Positions 6,481 to 15,487 are shown, numbered from the stretch's first letter. The stretch is 64,000 nucleotides of DNA from Synechococcus sp. RCC307 (GCA_000063525.1 CT978603.1:1545105-1609104), one strand, 5' to 3'. Translations and numbers: made by a program. Notes: a model not told the origin generated them from the sequence alone.

Positions 6481-6651
6481 ATGGCTCTGATTCCTCGCTG
6501 GCGCTACATGAGCGATGACGCCAAAGCGGTCACGCGCCGCATTGGCTGGAGTGCCTTAGCGATTCTTGTGGTGGCCGTCGTCCTGCGGCCGCTGCTGCCC
6601 TGGCTAGCCCTCAGCATCCTTCTGTATTTGATCTGGCAAAAGCGGCGTTAA
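6481..6651 (+). CDS. Small membrane protein after DUF2721 gene
   Basis: A 56-residue ORF, MALIPRWRYMSDDAKAVTRR then a hydrophobic half (IGWSALAILVVAVVLRPLLP, WLALSILLYLIW) and a QKRR end. One long or two short helices are flanked by basic residues. Its TAA stop shares the TTAA palindrome (6648-6651) with the stop of the convergent gene. Likely co-transcribed with the DUF2721 gene. Function unknown. Confidence 0.5.
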   Translation: MALIPRWRYMSDDAKAVTRRIGWSALAILVVAVVLRPLLPWLALSILLYLIWQKRR

Positions 6652-6923
6652 CGCCTGGCCACGCCGCGGCCAGCACCAAACAAGCCCAAATCAATCAGCA
6701 GACCAACGGCCAATAGAAACAATCCGCTGATGCTGCCGAAGGCGTAGCCCATGGCCACCGCCCAGCAATAGGCGAGCGTCGTGGTGGGCAAAATGATGAT
6801 CCCCAGCAGCGGCCAAACCCACACCCCGGCGAAGGGAGCCAACACAAAGGCTGGGGTGAACAGCCACAGCAAAAAGAAGACGATGCGCGGAGCGAGCAGG
6901 CCCAACAGAGCGATGAAACACAT
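6648..6923 (-). CDS. Three-helix hypothetical membrane protein
   Basis: 91 residues, almost wholly hydrophobic. Helices lie about residues 3-20 (FIALLGLLAPRIVFFLLW), 24-45 (AFVLAPFAGVWVWPLLGIII) and 50-80, followed by a short basic tail (GRGVARR). Its ATG follows the stop of the 6927-7157 gene by three bases, so the two are an operon with coupled translation. Similar strongly hydrophobic proteins annotated only as hypothetical are common in Synechococcus; no specific role can be named. Confidence 0.6.
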   Translation of the reverse strand: MCFIALLGLLAPRIVFFLLWLFTPAFVLAPFAGVWVWPLLGIIILPTTTLAYCWAVAMGYAFGSISGLFLLAVGLLIDLGLFGAGRGVARR

Positions 6924-6926
6924 GGC

Positions 6927-7157
6927 TCAGGCCACCTGTTCTTGCGATTGTTGACGCGAGCTCCAATAGCTCTGGGCGCGCTCAAACAAAGTGGACTGCA
7001 CCTCCACGAGGAAACGATTAATCCGCAGTTGGCTGTCCTTCCGGCGAGGAACCATGTCGGAGGCAGCGCCTGCAAAGCAGAGGTCCACCAAGGTGGCGAC
7101 CTCTTCTTGGGTCATGATGATCTGAAGGGTTCCTTCAGGCTGAGTGGTGGCGTGCAT
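6927..7157 (-). CDS. Hypothetical soluble protein, operon with membrane protein
   Basis: 76 residues, MHATTQPEGTLQIIMTQEEV and onwards. It is hydrophilic and mostly helical, with a central Cys (LVDLCFAGAASD), a basic patch (VPRRKDSQLRINRF) and a Gln/Ser-rich end. An AT-rich stretch on the minus strand (TTTTTAAAGATCTTTTAG, 7163-7181) just upstream is a plausible promoter. Together with the three-helix protein downstream it may form a soluble/membrane pair (inference). Confidence 0.6.
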   Translation of the reverse strand: MHATTQPEGTLQIIMTQEEVATLVDLCFAGAASDMVPRRKDSQLRINRFLVEVQSTLFERAQSYWSSRQQSQEQVA

Positions 7158-7183
7158 TCAGTCCTAAAAGATCTTTAAAAACC

Positions 7184-8659
7184 CTAGGGGGATTGCCTCT
7201 CATCGTTAGAAAAACAGGTTCGGCTTAAGAATCCGAGCCACAGCAGCCATTGCGGCCACACCCCCCAGCGCGTCAACAAACTTTCGCTGCTCAGTGTGGG
7301 CACTTGCATCAAGCCCAACGACTCCTGATTGGCGGGCAGTTGCTGGTGCAGCTCCCCGCGTGGACTGATCAGAGCCGATGGCCCGGTATTGGCACTACTG
7401 AGGAGCCATCGAGAGGTTTCAATCGCGCGCAGCTGCGCTAAGGCCGTGAACTGCTGCTGCAAAGCCAGCGGATAAGGATCCAGGTTGGCGATCGCCAGCA
7501 GCCAGCCAGCCCCATCGCGCACGGCTTGATTCAGCCCCAAGCCATCGCTGAGCTCATAGCAAATCGCCACCGCTACAGGGCCTAACGGCGGCGGCAGCGC
7601 AAGCAAACGCGGCGCCTCTCCAGGGCTAACGCCACCCACAGCTGACAGCCCAGCCAAGCCGCCAGGCACCCACTCGCCCAAAGGCACCAGGCGTTGCTTA
7701 TCAAGCCACTGCTGCGGGCGTGTGCTGCCAGCTGGAAACCACAACACACTGCTGCGCTCGTCCAGCTCTTGGCGGCGAAAGCCGCCGGAGAGCAGCGCAA
7801 CGGGCATCGCTGGCAAGGCTTGGCCCAACGGCAACGCTCCTTCAGGCAACACCACCGCATCGGCTCCCTGCTGCTCGGCAGCGGCCATGGCCTTCATGAG
7901 CAATTGACGCTGACGCTGCTGCTGCTCAGCGCTGAATTTCTCCCGCGTGGGCAGGTTGGGCTGCGCCACCACCAAGCTCAGCTCGGCTTCCGCCATCCCC
8001 GCGCTGGGCACGGCAGCCAAGGCGGCAGCTCCCAACCCGTGGGCCGCAACCAGCACCAGCAGCAATGCGCGCCAGCGCAGCCGCCACAGCAACCAACTGA
8101 TCAGCAGCTGCAACGCCGCAAGCAAAGGTGCACCACCGAACCAGGCCAAACCCGCCAGCCAGCGATCACCTGGCAGCGGCGCCACACCCAGACCAATCCA
8201 AAACAGTGGGCCTTTAGCGAGCAGCAGCTCCGCAAACGCCCAGAGCCAAGCCGCACTCAACGCCGTGCTCAGCCGCGCAGGCCCAGCGCGCTGCACCAAG
8301 GCACACCACAACCCCACCAACAACGCCGCAGCAACGCCGCAAATCAGCCACAGCCCAATCACCAAAGGAGCACTGAGCAGCCCCGGCACCCCCAACCAAT
8401 CGAGGGGATGGAGGGCCAACAGCCAGCGATGGCTCACCAGCACAGCAGCAGCGCCCCACACCGCTCCGCCCCGCCAAGACAGACGCCACAGGGGCACCAG
8501 GGCGATCCACAAGAGCCACGGCCAACCCAACGGCGGCAGCGCGAGTCCAGCCAATCCGCCCGCCAGGAAGGCAAGCCACCAGGGGGGTTCGGCAGTTGTT
8601 AGCCAACTCTTAAGCGGACGACCTCCGTGCCTTAGCCCAAGGGGCAGGTCATGCCTCAT
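7184..8659 (-). CDS. lnt: Apolipoprotein N-acyltransferase
   Basis: Transfers a fatty acyl chain from phospholipid to the N-terminal Cys of lipoproteins in the inner membrane. 491 residues: an N-terminal block of about seven membrane helices (28-225) and a C-terminal nitrilase-fold domain (228-470). The catalytic triad is visible as Glu273 (VVLPEGALPLG), Lys321 (LDKQRLVPLGEW) and Cys367 (VAICYELSDG). The ending (LRAIETSRWLLSSANTG) is typical of the family. The start is slightly uncertain; the first 20 residues are hydrophilic. It is divergent from the Crp-type regulator, with only 32 bases between the starts. Lipoprotein substrates in this window may include the 49076 gene product. Confidence 0.93.
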   Translation of the reverse strand: MRHDLPLGLRHGGRPLKSWLTTAEPPWWLAFLAGGLAGLALPPLGWPWLLWIALVPLWRLSWRGGAVWGAAAVLVSHRWLLALHPLDWLGVPGLLSAPLVIGLWLICGVAAALLVGLWCALVQRAGPARLSTALSAAWLWAFAELLLAKGPLFWIGLGVAPLPGDRWLAGLAWFGGAPLLAALQLLISWLLWRLRWRALLLVLVAAHGLGAAALAAVPSAGMAEAELSLVVAQPNLPTREKFSAEQQQRQRQLLMKAMAAAEQQGADAVVLPEGALPLGQALPAMPVALLSGGFRRQELDERSSVLWFPAGSTRPQQWLDKQRLVPLGEWVPGGLAGLSAVGGVSPGEAPRLLALPPPLGPVAVAICYELSDGLGLNQAVRDGAGWLLAIANLDPYPLALQQQFTALAQLRAIETSRWLLSSANTGPSALISPRGELHQQLPANQESLGLMQVPTLSSESLLTRWGVWPQWLLWLGFLSRTCFSNDERQSP

Positions 8660-8691
8660 ACATTTCCGCGTGTCGTGCAGAACATGGAGTC

Positions 8692-9333
8692 ATGGTCGCC
8701 ACCCCACAGCCTCAACGCGACGCCAATCCCGACAAGTTAGAGCTGCGTCAATTACTCGAAAACAGCTTTCACAATCACGATCTGGTCACCATGGCTCCTG
8801 GAAGCCCGGTGCCTCTGCTCAAGGGACACATCTGGCTGGTGGTGCGCGGCATGACCAAGCTCGTGACCTCTTCGATGAATGGCGATGAGGCCCTGCTGGG
8901 CCTGGTGGGCCCCGGCGAGCCCTTTGGTGAACCCCTCAGCCAGGTGGATCCCTATGAGGCCATCACCTTGAGCCAGTGCGATCTGCTGTGTTTGCGCTGG
9001 AGTGAATTCACCAGCAACCCCAGCCTGAGCAGGGGCATGCTCTTGGCCACCGCCAAGCGCTACCGCCAGGTGGAAGCGCTGCTGGCCTTGGTGGGGCAAC
9101 GGCGCGTGGAAGAGCGCCTGCGCAGCTTCTTTGAATTGATGGCCAGGGAATACGGCCAGCCCTGCGAGCAGGGGGTGCGCATCAGCGTGCGGCTCACCCA
9201 CCAAGATCTCGCCAACCTGCTGGGCACCACGCGGGTCACCGTGACCCGCTTCATTGGTCAACTGCGTGATCAAGGCTGGCTCGAGGTCGAACACAGCCGC
9301 CATGTGGTCGTCAAATCCGCTCAAAAGCGCTAA
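8692..9333 (+). CDS. Crp/Fnr family transcriptional regulator
   Basis: 213 residues. An N-terminal cyclic-nucleotide-type beta-roll (about 25-115, with GPGEPFGEPLSQ as the turn), a long dimerisation helix (AKRYRQVEALLALVGQRRVE) and a C-terminal winged helix-turn-helix (about 160-205, LTHQDLANLLGTTRVTVTRF). The recognition helix carries the TRVTVTR pattern seen in NtcA/Crp relatives, but the N-terminal part is not like NtcA and the protein is best left as a Crp/Fnr member of unknown ligand. GGAG stands just before the ATG. It shares a very short intergenic region with lnt, so it may control itself or lnt (inference). Confidence 0.9.
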   Translation: MVATPQPQRDANPDKLELRQLLENSFHNHDLVTMAPGSPVPLLKGHIWLVVRGMTKLVTSSMNGDEALLGLVGPGEPFGEPLSQVDPYEAITLSQCDLLCLRWSEFTSNPSLSRGMLLATAKRYRQVEALLALVGQRRVEERLRSFFELMAREYGQPCEQGVRISVRLTHQDLANLLGTTRVTVTRFIGQLRDQGWLEVEHSRHVVVKSAQKR

Positions 9334-9362
9334 ACCGCAGGCAGTTCAAGCGGCCCCAGCCG

Positions 9363-9692
9363 ATGGAGAGCAGCAACCCACTGCAGCAGCTGCTGGTGCG
9401 CGGCATTGGCACCACCAATGTGGTGGCCGATCGGCTCAAGTCGGTGATCCAGGGCTGGGTCACCAGCGGCCGCATTGATGCCAGCCAGGCCTCCAGCCTG
9501 ATTGAAGAGGTCAGCGGCGCGATGCGGGGTGACAACCCCGCTGCTGAGAAGCAGGCCGAGCAACAGATCGAGCGCAACCTCGATCAACTGCTGCATGAAA
9601 TGGGCCTGGCGCGTCAGCGCGAGGTGGATGAACTGCGGGGCCGCATTGATCGCCTTGAGCAACAGCTGCGTCAAAACGGCGAACTTCGCTGA
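9363..9692 (+). CDS. Phasin-like coiled-coil protein
   Basis: 109 residues, predicted almost fully helical. An N-terminal amphipathic region (LQQLLVRGIGTTNVVADRLK) is followed by a charged linker. A C-terminal coiled coil has leucine heptads (ELRGRIDRLEQQLRQNGEL). It resembles the short phasin/PhaF-like helical proteins found in cyanobacteria without PHA synthesis. No PHA genes are nearby, so a granule role is unproven. It follows the Crp gene by 29 bases on the same strand and may be co-transcribed. Confidence 0.6.
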   Translation: MESSNPLQQLLVRGIGTTNVVADRLKSVIQGWVTSGRIDASQASSLIEEVSGAMRGDNPAAEKQAEQQIERNLDQLLHEMGLARQREVDELRGRIDRLEQQLRQNGELR

Positions 9693-9721
9693 CAGAATCA
9701 ATCGGTCTTTCTCAGCCCTTG

Positions 9722-10348
9722 ATGCGCGACATCCTGATCAGCTCCGCCGTTTGCGTGGGCTGCCTGATGCTGGCTCTGGTTAGCCAGATCGTGGCCCCCA
9801 CCCCAGCCCAGGCCACTGCTCCTGCGGCAAGCGAAGTGCGCCCAGCCGCCAAGGCAGCAGCCGTCAACCCCGCTGCACCTCCCGCTGAGCTCGATCCCAA
9901 CGAGAGCAACCCTCGTCTGTTTGCGATGGCTCCCGAAGCCAGCGATCAGGTCGCCCAAGGTTCAGCAGCTGATTTATTGGGTGGCGACATGGAAGCCACC
10001 AAAGAGCGCATGACCCCCTCAGGCCTCAAGATCACCGACCTGGTGGAAGGCACAGGAACAGAAGCCCAAAGCGGCAACACCGTCTCGGTGAACTACCGCG
10101 GCACCTTGACCAACGGTCAGGAGTTCGACAGCAGCTACCGCCGCAACCAGGCCTTCACCTTCCCCCTTGGCGGCGGGCGAGTGATCCGCGGCTGGGATGA
10201 AGGCGTTATGGGCATGAAAGAAGGCGGCAAGCGTCGTCTGGTGATCCCACCGGATCTGGCCTATGGCTCCCGCGGTGCTGGCGGTGTGATCGGGCCCAAC
10301 GAAACCCTGATCTTTGAAATCGAGCTGGTGAAGGTGCAGGGCAACTGA
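9722..10348 (+). CDS. FKBP-type peptidyl-prolyl isomerase, membrane-anchored or exported
   Basis: 208 residues. The N-terminus (MRDILISSAVCVGCLMLALV then SQIVAPTPAQATA) is a signal peptide or uncleaved anchor, with two Cys inside the hydrophobic core. An Ala/Pro-rich linker follows to about residue 95. The C-terminal FKBP domain starts GLKITDLVEGTGTEAQSGN and shows VSVNYRGTLTNGQEFDSSY, FPLGGGRVIRGWDEGV and LVIPPDLAYGSRG, with the usual aromatic pocket residues. It catalyses proline cis-trans isomerisation in periplasm or lumen. An in-frame TTG one codon earlier is ignored in favour of ATG. sodB follows. Confidence 0.92.
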   Translation: MRDILISSAVCVGCLMLALVSQIVAPTPAQATAPAASEVRPAAKAAAVNPAAPPAELDPNESNPRLFAMAPEASDQVAQGSAADLLGGDMEATKERMTPSGLKITDLVEGTGTEAQSGNTVSVNYRGTLTNGQEFDSSYRRNQAFTFPLGGGRVIRGWDEGVMGMKEGGKRRLVIPPDLAYGSRGAGGVIGPNETLIFEIELVKVQGN

Positions 10349-10430
10349 ACCGGCCGGTTATCCCCACGCCTAGGCGACAGTGGAGGACCGGAGTCCATCG
10401 TTAAGATCGCCGCGACCGTTTGATCCGGCC

Positions 10431-11030
10431 ATGGCCCACACCCTCCCTGTTCTGCCTTACGCGCTCGATGCTCTCGAGCCTCATATCTCCCGCCAGACCC
10501 TGGAGTTTCACCACGGCAAGCACCACGCTGGCTACGTGAACAACCTCAACAAGCTTGTGGAAGGCACCGATCTCGACGGCAAGAGCATCGAGGACACCAT
10601 CACCGCCGTGGCCGGTAACGCCGAGAAGGCTGGCGTGTTCAACAACGCCGCCCAGGTGTGGAACCACAGCTTCTACTGGCAGTGCATCAAGCCCGGTGGC
10701 GGCGGCCAGCCCACCGGCGCCCTGGCCGACAAAATCAACGCTGACTTCGGCAGCTTTGAGAAGTTCATCGAAGCTTTCAAAGCCGCTGGCGCCACCCAGT
10801 TCGGCAGCGGTTGGGCCTGGCTGGTGCTCGACAACGGCACCCTCAAGGTGACCAAGACCGCCAACGCCGATCTGCCCTTGGCTCACGGCCAGAAGGCTCT
10901 GCTCACCATGGATGTCTGGGAGCACGCTTACTACCTGGATTACCAGAACCGCCGCCCCGATTACATCACCACCTACCTCGAGAAGCTGGTGAACTGGGAC
11001 TTCGTGGCTGCCAACTTCGCCGCTGCCTGA
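10431..11030 (+). CDS. sodB: Superoxide dismutase [Fe]
   Basis: Converts superoxide to oxygen and hydrogen peroxide. 199 residues, usual length. Metal ligands are in place: His27 (HHGKHH), His79 (VWNHSFYW), Asp161 and His165 (DVWEHAYY). The segment GATQFGSGWAWL, with Gln123 supplying the active-site glutamine, marks the iron rather than manganese type. The start MAHTLPVLPYALDALEPHIS is the family-typical N-terminus; an in-frame ATG 17 codons upstream is rejected. It ends with a strong terminator at 11054-11080. Confidence 0.97.
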   Translation: MAHTLPVLPYALDALEPHISRQTLEFHHGKHHAGYVNNLNKLVEGTDLDGKSIEDTITAVAGNAEKAGVFNNAAQVWNHSFYWQCIKPGGGGQPTGALADKINADFGSFEKFIEAFKAAGATQFGSGWAWLVLDNGTLKVTKTANADLPLAHGQKALLTMDVWEHAYYLDYQNRRPDYITTYLEKLVNWDFVAANFAAA

Positions 11031-11053
11031 TTCAGCAGCCAAGTGATCAGCCG

Positions 11054-11080
11054 GCCCCCGCAACAGCGGGGGCTTTTTTT
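11054..11080 (+). terminator. Intrinsic terminator of sodB
   Basis: Eight-base arms GCCCCCGC / GCGGGGGC with a four-base loop (AACA), followed by seven T (11074-11080). It is the clearest terminator in the window. Its T-run runs into the stop codon of the convergent queA gene (11079-11081). Confidence 0.92.
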
Positions 11081-12170
11081 ATGGCTGCCGGCTGCACTCA
11101 GGCGGGATCCACATGGCATCGCCATAGGAATAAAACCGGTAGCCCGCTGTAATCGCGTGCTGATAGAGCTGCAGCAAGCGCTCGCGTCCGATCAAGGCAC
11201 TCACGAGCAGCAGCAGCGAGCTTTTAGGAAGGTGGAAATTGGTCAGCAGGCCCTGCACCACGGCAAAGCGAAAGCCAGGCTGAATCACCAAATTCACCGG
11301 GCCGCGGAACGGCTGCAGCACCCCGCCATGGAGCGCCGCCACCCCTTCCAGGCTGCGTACGCTGGTGGTGCCCACAGCAATCACACGCCCACCGCGCTTG
11401 CGGCAGGCGGCAACGGCTTGCACCAAGGCCTCACTCACCTCCACCCATTCGCTGTGCAGCTCCAACTGGCTGAGGTCTTCGGTTTCCACCGGCCGAAAGG
11501 TGCCGAGCCCCACATGCAAGGTGACGCTGGCCCGCTCAATACCTTTCTGCGTTAGGGCAGCGAGCAATTCCTCACTCAGGTGCAGTCCAGCCGTTGGAGC
11601 AGCCACCGCCCCCGGCTTAGAAGCGAAGCAGGTTTGGTAGCGGGCGTTATCGGATTCATCCTGCTGGTGGATGTAGGGCGGTAGCGGCATCACGCCATAG
11701 CGCAGCAGCAAAGGCTCCAGGCTGGCCGCATCGACGCACTCCGGCGGGAACTGAATCAGGCGGCCGCCGCTGCTCTCTTCCACCGCCAGCACCTGCAGCG
11801 GTAGATCAGGCTCACCATCGGCCACCAGGGCAATGCTGTCGCCAGGCCTGAGGCGCTTGGCAGGGCGGGCCAAACAGAGCCACTGCCCTTGTCCTTGGGG
11901 CTGCAGCACCAGCAGCTCGCCAAGCCCTCCGCCAGCGCGGCGCACCTGCAGCCGTGCCCGCAACACACGGGTGTCGTTGACCACCAGGAGATCACCAGGC
12001 TCGAGCTCCTCGAGCAGATCCCACACCTGCCGGTCGCGGCAGCCGGCTTCGGGCTCCACCATCAACAGCCGAGCGGCATGGCGCGGCTCCAGCGGCCGCT
12101 GGGCGATGCAAGCCTCCGGCAGCTCGTAGTCGTAGGAGCTCAGCAGCGAGTCGCGCGGATCGATCAACAC
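11079..12170 (-). CDS. queA: S-adenosylmethionine:tRNA ribosyltransferase-isomerase
   Basis: Adds the epoxycyclopentane-ribosyl group from SAM to preQ1 in tRNA, the penultimate queuosine step. 363 residues, with the family start region [47 protein letters not shown] and [10 protein letters not shown], and the late [12 protein letters not shown]. The frame opens with GTG at 12170 and no good ribosome-binding site at normal distance; an AGGAGGGATC lies about 17 bases upstream. The true start could be a few codons away. It lies directly downstream of the permease gene on the same strand. Confidence 0.93.
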   Translation of the reverse strand: MLIDPRDSLLSSYDYELPEACIAQRPLEPRHAARLLMVEPEAGCRDRQVWDLLEELEPGDLLVVNDTRVLRARLQVRRAGGGLGELLVLQPQGQGQWLCLARPAKRLRPGDSIALVADGEPDLPLQVLAVEESSGGRLIQFPPECVDAASLEPLLLRYGVMPLPPYIHQQDESDNARYQTCFASKPGAVAAPTAGLHLSEELLAALTQKGIERASVTLHVGLGTFRPVETEDLSQLELHSEWVEVSEALVQAVAACRKRGGRVIAVGTTSVRSLEGVAALHGGVLQPFRGPVNLVIQPGFRFAVVQGLLTNFHLPKSSLLLLVSALIGRERLLQLYQHAITAGYRFYSYGDAMWIPPECSRQP

Positions 12171-12205
12171 CAGCTCAAAGGGATGGATCCCTCCTAGCTG
12201 ATGGC

Positions 12206-14053
12206 CTAAGCAATGAAGCTGCGCACCACGGAAAACACGCGACTGCGGTCATCGGCCAAGGCTTCGTAGAGAACATTGGCGCGCTGGTTGAGCAGCAGCT
12301 TGTCAAAGCGATCGCGGGGAATCGCCACTGGAATCACCACCGTGACGGAGACACCCGGCGGCGCCGCATGTTCCTGCTCCATCACGTACTGGCGAAAAGG
12401 ATCGATCAAGGAGCTGTAGGGACTTTGCAGCAGCACCAACTGCGGCACCATCGGCCCTTCCCCCACCAAGCGCTTCCACTGCTCTTGGGCCGCTGACTCG
12501 TTTTCGGGGCGCTCCAACACCGCCACCGCCACCACCTGATCAGCGATCGAGCAGGCGTAGCGCACCGCCTGCATGGTGGGCCGGCTAATCCGCGGCACCC
12601 ACACCACACAGCGATTGCCGATCAGGGGGTGATGGGGCTCCATGCGCGGCAGCACGAAGTCCACCGGCAAGGCCATGGCGGAATACAGGGCCCGGTAGCG
12701 CTCACGGATCCGGGTCAAAGCCCAGATCAACAGCGGGATGGCGATCACTACGGTCCAAGCGCCTTCATCGAACTTGCTGACCACAATCACCAGCAGCACC
12801 ACGAAGGTGGCGACAGCCCCAAGGGCATTCATCAACAGCCGTCCGTGCCAGCCATTGCCATGGCGCTGCCACCAGCGCTTCACCAAGCCCAGCTGCGAGA
12901 GGGTGAAGGCCGTGAACACCCCAAGGGCATAGAGGTTCACCGCCACGGTGGTGTCGCCACGGCAGATGAAGATGATCAAGGCCGTCACGCCCAGCAGCAC
13001 ACCAATCCCGTTTTGGTGAACAAGGCGATCTCCCACCCAGCGCATCTGCCGGGGGAGGCATTGGTCATCGGCAAGCATCGCCGCCAACCGCGGGAACCCA
13101 GAGAAGGCGGTGTTGGCCGCCAGCACCAGGATCAAGAGGGTGGAGATCTGCATCGCCCACAGCAGCACGCTGTTGGCGCCAAACACCCGTGTGCCGATCT
13201 GGGCAATCACGGTGAGATCGCTGCTAGGGGCCACCCCATACATGAAACCCAGGCCGCTGATGGCAAAAAACATCCCCGACAGCAGGATCCCCATCACCAG
13301 CAACGTTTTGCGGGCATTGCGGGGCGCTGGCTCCTGGAACACTTGAACGCCATTGGCGATGGCCTCGATGCCAGTCATCGCCGAGCAGCCCGAGCTAAAG
13401 GCGCGCAGGATCAGAAACAACCCCAATGGCTCAATGGCGTTCACCAGCGGCGGTGGATCAGGAACAAAGCCATGGCTGAAGGTGAGGTCCTTCAGACCCG
13501 CCAGCGTCAGCACCAGCACCATCACCACAAAGGCGTAGGTGGGAATGGCAAATACACGCCCAGCTTCTTTAAGCCCGCGCAAATTGGCCCAGCCCACCAA
13601 GGCCAGCAGCAACAGCGCAAACGACACCTCGTGCTGCCGCAACTCCGGCAACAGCGAGCTGATGGCTTGGGTCCCCGCCATCAGGCTGACGGCAGCGGTC
13701 AACGTGTAGTCGATCAACAGGGCCGCTGCAGCGATCAAGCCGACATTGCGGCCAAGGTTTTCGCGCACCACCACATAGGAGCCGCCGCCATCGGGATAGG
13801 CCGAGATCGCCTGGCGGTAGGAGAGCACCACGATCGCGATCAGGGCGATGATCGCCACGGTGATCGGCACCGAAAGCCCGAGGGCTGCACTGCCTCCGAG
13901 CACCAACACGCCCAGGGCGGCTTCCGTTGCGTAGGCCACCGAGGAGAGGGCATCGGAGGCCAAGATCGGCAAGGCCTGGATGTTGGGCAGACGCTGATCA
14001 GCAGCGGCATAGCGCGACAGGGGCCGCCCCAACAACCTCTTCCAAAACGTCAC
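12206..14053 (-). CDS. APC-superfamily permease, KimA-like
   Basis: 615 residues with about twelve membrane helices (residues 25-470) and a soluble C-terminal domain of about 140 residues resembling a universal-stress-like fold ([19 protein letters not shown]...). The N-terminal signature [20 protein letters not shown] matches the KimA/YdaO-type branch of the APC superfamily, known in Bacillus subtilis as a high-affinity potassium importer under c-di-AMP control. Other members are called amino-acid permeases. Potassium or amino-acid uptake is therefore a family-based guess. The queA gene follows 35 bases downstream. Confidence 0.85.
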   Translation of the reverse strand: MTFWKRLLGRPLSRYAAADQRLPNIQALPILASDALSSVAYATEAALGVLVLGGSAALGLSVPITVAIIALIAIVVLSYRQAISAYPDGGGSYVVVRENLGRNVGLIAAAALLIDYTLTAAVSLMAGTQAISSLLPELRQHEVSFALLLLALVGWANLRGLKEAGRVFAIPTYAFVVMVLVLTLAGLKDLTFSHGFVPDPPPLVNAIEPLGLFLILRAFSSGCSAMTGIEAIANGVQVFQEPAPRNARKTLLVMGILLSGMFFAISGLGFMYGVAPSSDLTVIAQIGTRVFGANSVLLWAMQISTLLILVLAANTAFSGFPRLAAMLADDQCLPRQMRWVGDRLVHQNGIGVLLGVTALIIFICRGDTTVAVNLYALGVFTAFTLSQLGLVKRWWQRHGNGWHGRLLMNALGAVATFVVLLVIVVSKFDEGAWTVVIAIPLLIWALTRIRERYRALYSAMALPVDFVLPRMEPHHPLIGNRCVVWVPRISRPTMQAVRYACSIADQVVAVAVLERPENESAAQEQWKRLVGEGPMVPQLVLLQSPYSSLIDPFRQYVMEQEHAAPPGVSVTVVIPVAIPRDRFDKLLLNQRANVLYEALADDRSRVFSVVRSFIA

Positions 14054-14110
14054 CCAACCGCCGCCATCACCCCCTCAGAGTGACCAGAGCAGGGGGCAAT
14101 GGCAGCTAGT

Positions 14111-15445
14111 TCAAAGCGCCAGGCTTTCGGGCTGGGTTTCGATGATCTTGGCCAGATCCTTGAGGAAGCCGGCAGCATCAGCGCCGTAGATCACGCGGTG
14201 GTCTGCGGTGAGGTTGACCTGCATCTGGCGCTTGACGGCGATCGAGCCATCGCTGTTGGCGGCCACCACTGGACGTGAGGCACCCACAGCCAGGATTGCG
14301 CCGGTGCCTGGCGGCAGGATCGCGTCAAAGCGGTCGACACCAAACATGCCCAGATTGGAGAGGGTGAAGGTGCCAGTGCTGTATTCCTCAGGCTTCAACT
14401 GCTTGCTGCGGGCCCGAGAGACCAGATCAGCCCAGCTGCGCGAGAGGCTGTAAAGGTCGTTGCGATCAGCGGCGGCCAGCACCGGGGTCACCAAGCCGCC
14501 GTCTTCCATGGCCACAGCTACGGCCACATTGATGCCCTCTGGATAAGCGATGCCGGCCTCGCTGAAGGCCGCATTCACCCTGGGGTGGCCGGCCAGAGCA
14601 GACGCCACAGCCTTGGCCAAAAGTGCGGTCATGGTCACGCCCTTGGGCTTGACCTGCTTATAGAAGGCGTCGAGCTTGTCGGTGGTGATCGTGTAGCCGA
14701 CGCGGAAGGTGGGCACCGCCAGGCTGGCCACCATGTTGCGGTTGACCGCCTGCTGCAAGGTGGTGAAGGGCAGGGTTTCACCAGGCGCTACTGGGGCAGC
14801 CACAGCTGCTGGCAGCGGAGCCACAGCAGGGGCAGCAGCTTGCGCCGCCGTCAGGGTTCCAGCTGGAACAGCCGCTGGCGCGGTGGGGGTGCGACCGGCA
14901 GCACGCTCGATATCAGCAGCGATCAGGCGGCCATGGGGGCCGCTGCCGCGCAGGCCCTCGAGTTGCACGCCCAATTGCTGGGCCAGTTTCTTGGCGCGGG
15001 GGCTCGCCACGACACGTCCGCCATGGCCATTGCTGCTGGCAGGGGCAGGCGGAGCGGCCACGGCAACCGGCGCAGGGGTTGGCGCGGGGGCGGGCTCAGG
15101 GGCCGCTGGGGGTGCAGCAGCTGGTGCTGGGGCCGGTGCTGCTGCAGGCGCAGAAGCGGCTGGTTTGGCTGGGCCGTTGGCCTTGAGTTCGGCGAGCTCA
15201 GCCTCGGTTTCCACCACCAAACCGATGGTTTCGCCCACAGGCGCTGTGCCGCCAGCGGGCAGCAACACAGCACCGAGGAAGCCGGCTTCAAAGGACTCCA
15301 CGTCCATGTCGGCCTTATCGGACTCGACCACCAACACCGATTCACCGCGCTCGACGCGGTCGCCGGGCTGCTTGAGCCACTCAACGATCTTCCCCTCAGT
15401 CATCGTTGAGCTGAGGGCTGGCATGAAGATCTCGAATGTCGCCAT
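14111..15445 (-). CDS. pdhC: Pyruvate dehydrogenase E2 (dihydrolipoamide acetyltransferase)
   Basis: 444 residues. N-terminal lipoyl domain with the lipoylated Lys44 in VESDKADMDVES, then a long Ala/Pro hinge (about 95-140). A peripheral-subunit-binding domain follows (about 145-190, SPRAKKLAQQLGVQLEGLRG), then a second Ala/Pro linker and the acetyltransferase core. The catalytic motif DHRVIYGAD has His416. The start MATFEIFMPALSSTMTEGKI is chosen over a Met five codons upstream because lipoyl domains begin here. It transfers acetyl groups to CoA in the PDH complex. The lipoate needed for Lys44 can be supplied by lipB at 17920, in the same gene block. Confidence 0.93.
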   Translation of the reverse strand: MATFEIFMPALSSTMTEGKIVEWLKQPGDRVERGESVLVVESDKADMDVESFEAGFLGAVLLPAGGTAPVGETIGLVVETEAELAELKANGPAKPAASAPAAAPAPAPAAAPPAAPEPAPAPTPAPVAVAAPPAPASSNGHGGRVVASPRAKKLAQQLGVQLEGLRGSGPHGRLIAADIERAAGRTPTAPAAVPAGTLTAAQAAAPAVAPLPAAVAAPVAPGETLPFTTLQQAVNRNMVASLAVPTFRVGYTITTDKLDAFYKQVKPKGVTMTALLAKAVASALAGHPRVNAAFSEAGIAYPEGINVAVAVAMEDGGLVTPVLAAADRNDLYSLSRSWADLVSRARSKQLKPEEYSTGTFTLSNLGMFGVDRFDAILPPGTGAILAVGASRPVVAANSDGSIAVKRQMQVNLTADHRVIYGADAAGFLKDLAKIIETQPESLAL

Positions 15446-15487
15446 CAGCCGCTTCCGCACAAGGATCCGGGGATCTTATCTCCCGGC

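Noticed and set aside
7694-8888. Two long plus-strand ORFs opposite lnt
   Set aside because: Low-complexity Gln/Ser/Arg proteins, antisense to the Lnt catalytic domain. One also runs into the Crp gene in a wrong frame.
8692-9333. Naming the Crp-type regulator NtcA
   Set aside because: The helix-turn-helix is related, but the N-terminal domain does not follow NtcA and no NtcA-type effector pocket can be seen, so no symbol is given.
12629-14083. A 484-residue plus-strand ORF opposite the KimA-like permease
   Set aside because: Rich in His, Gln, Arg and Gly with no domain, exactly antisense to a clear membrane protein. It is a codon-bias shadow.
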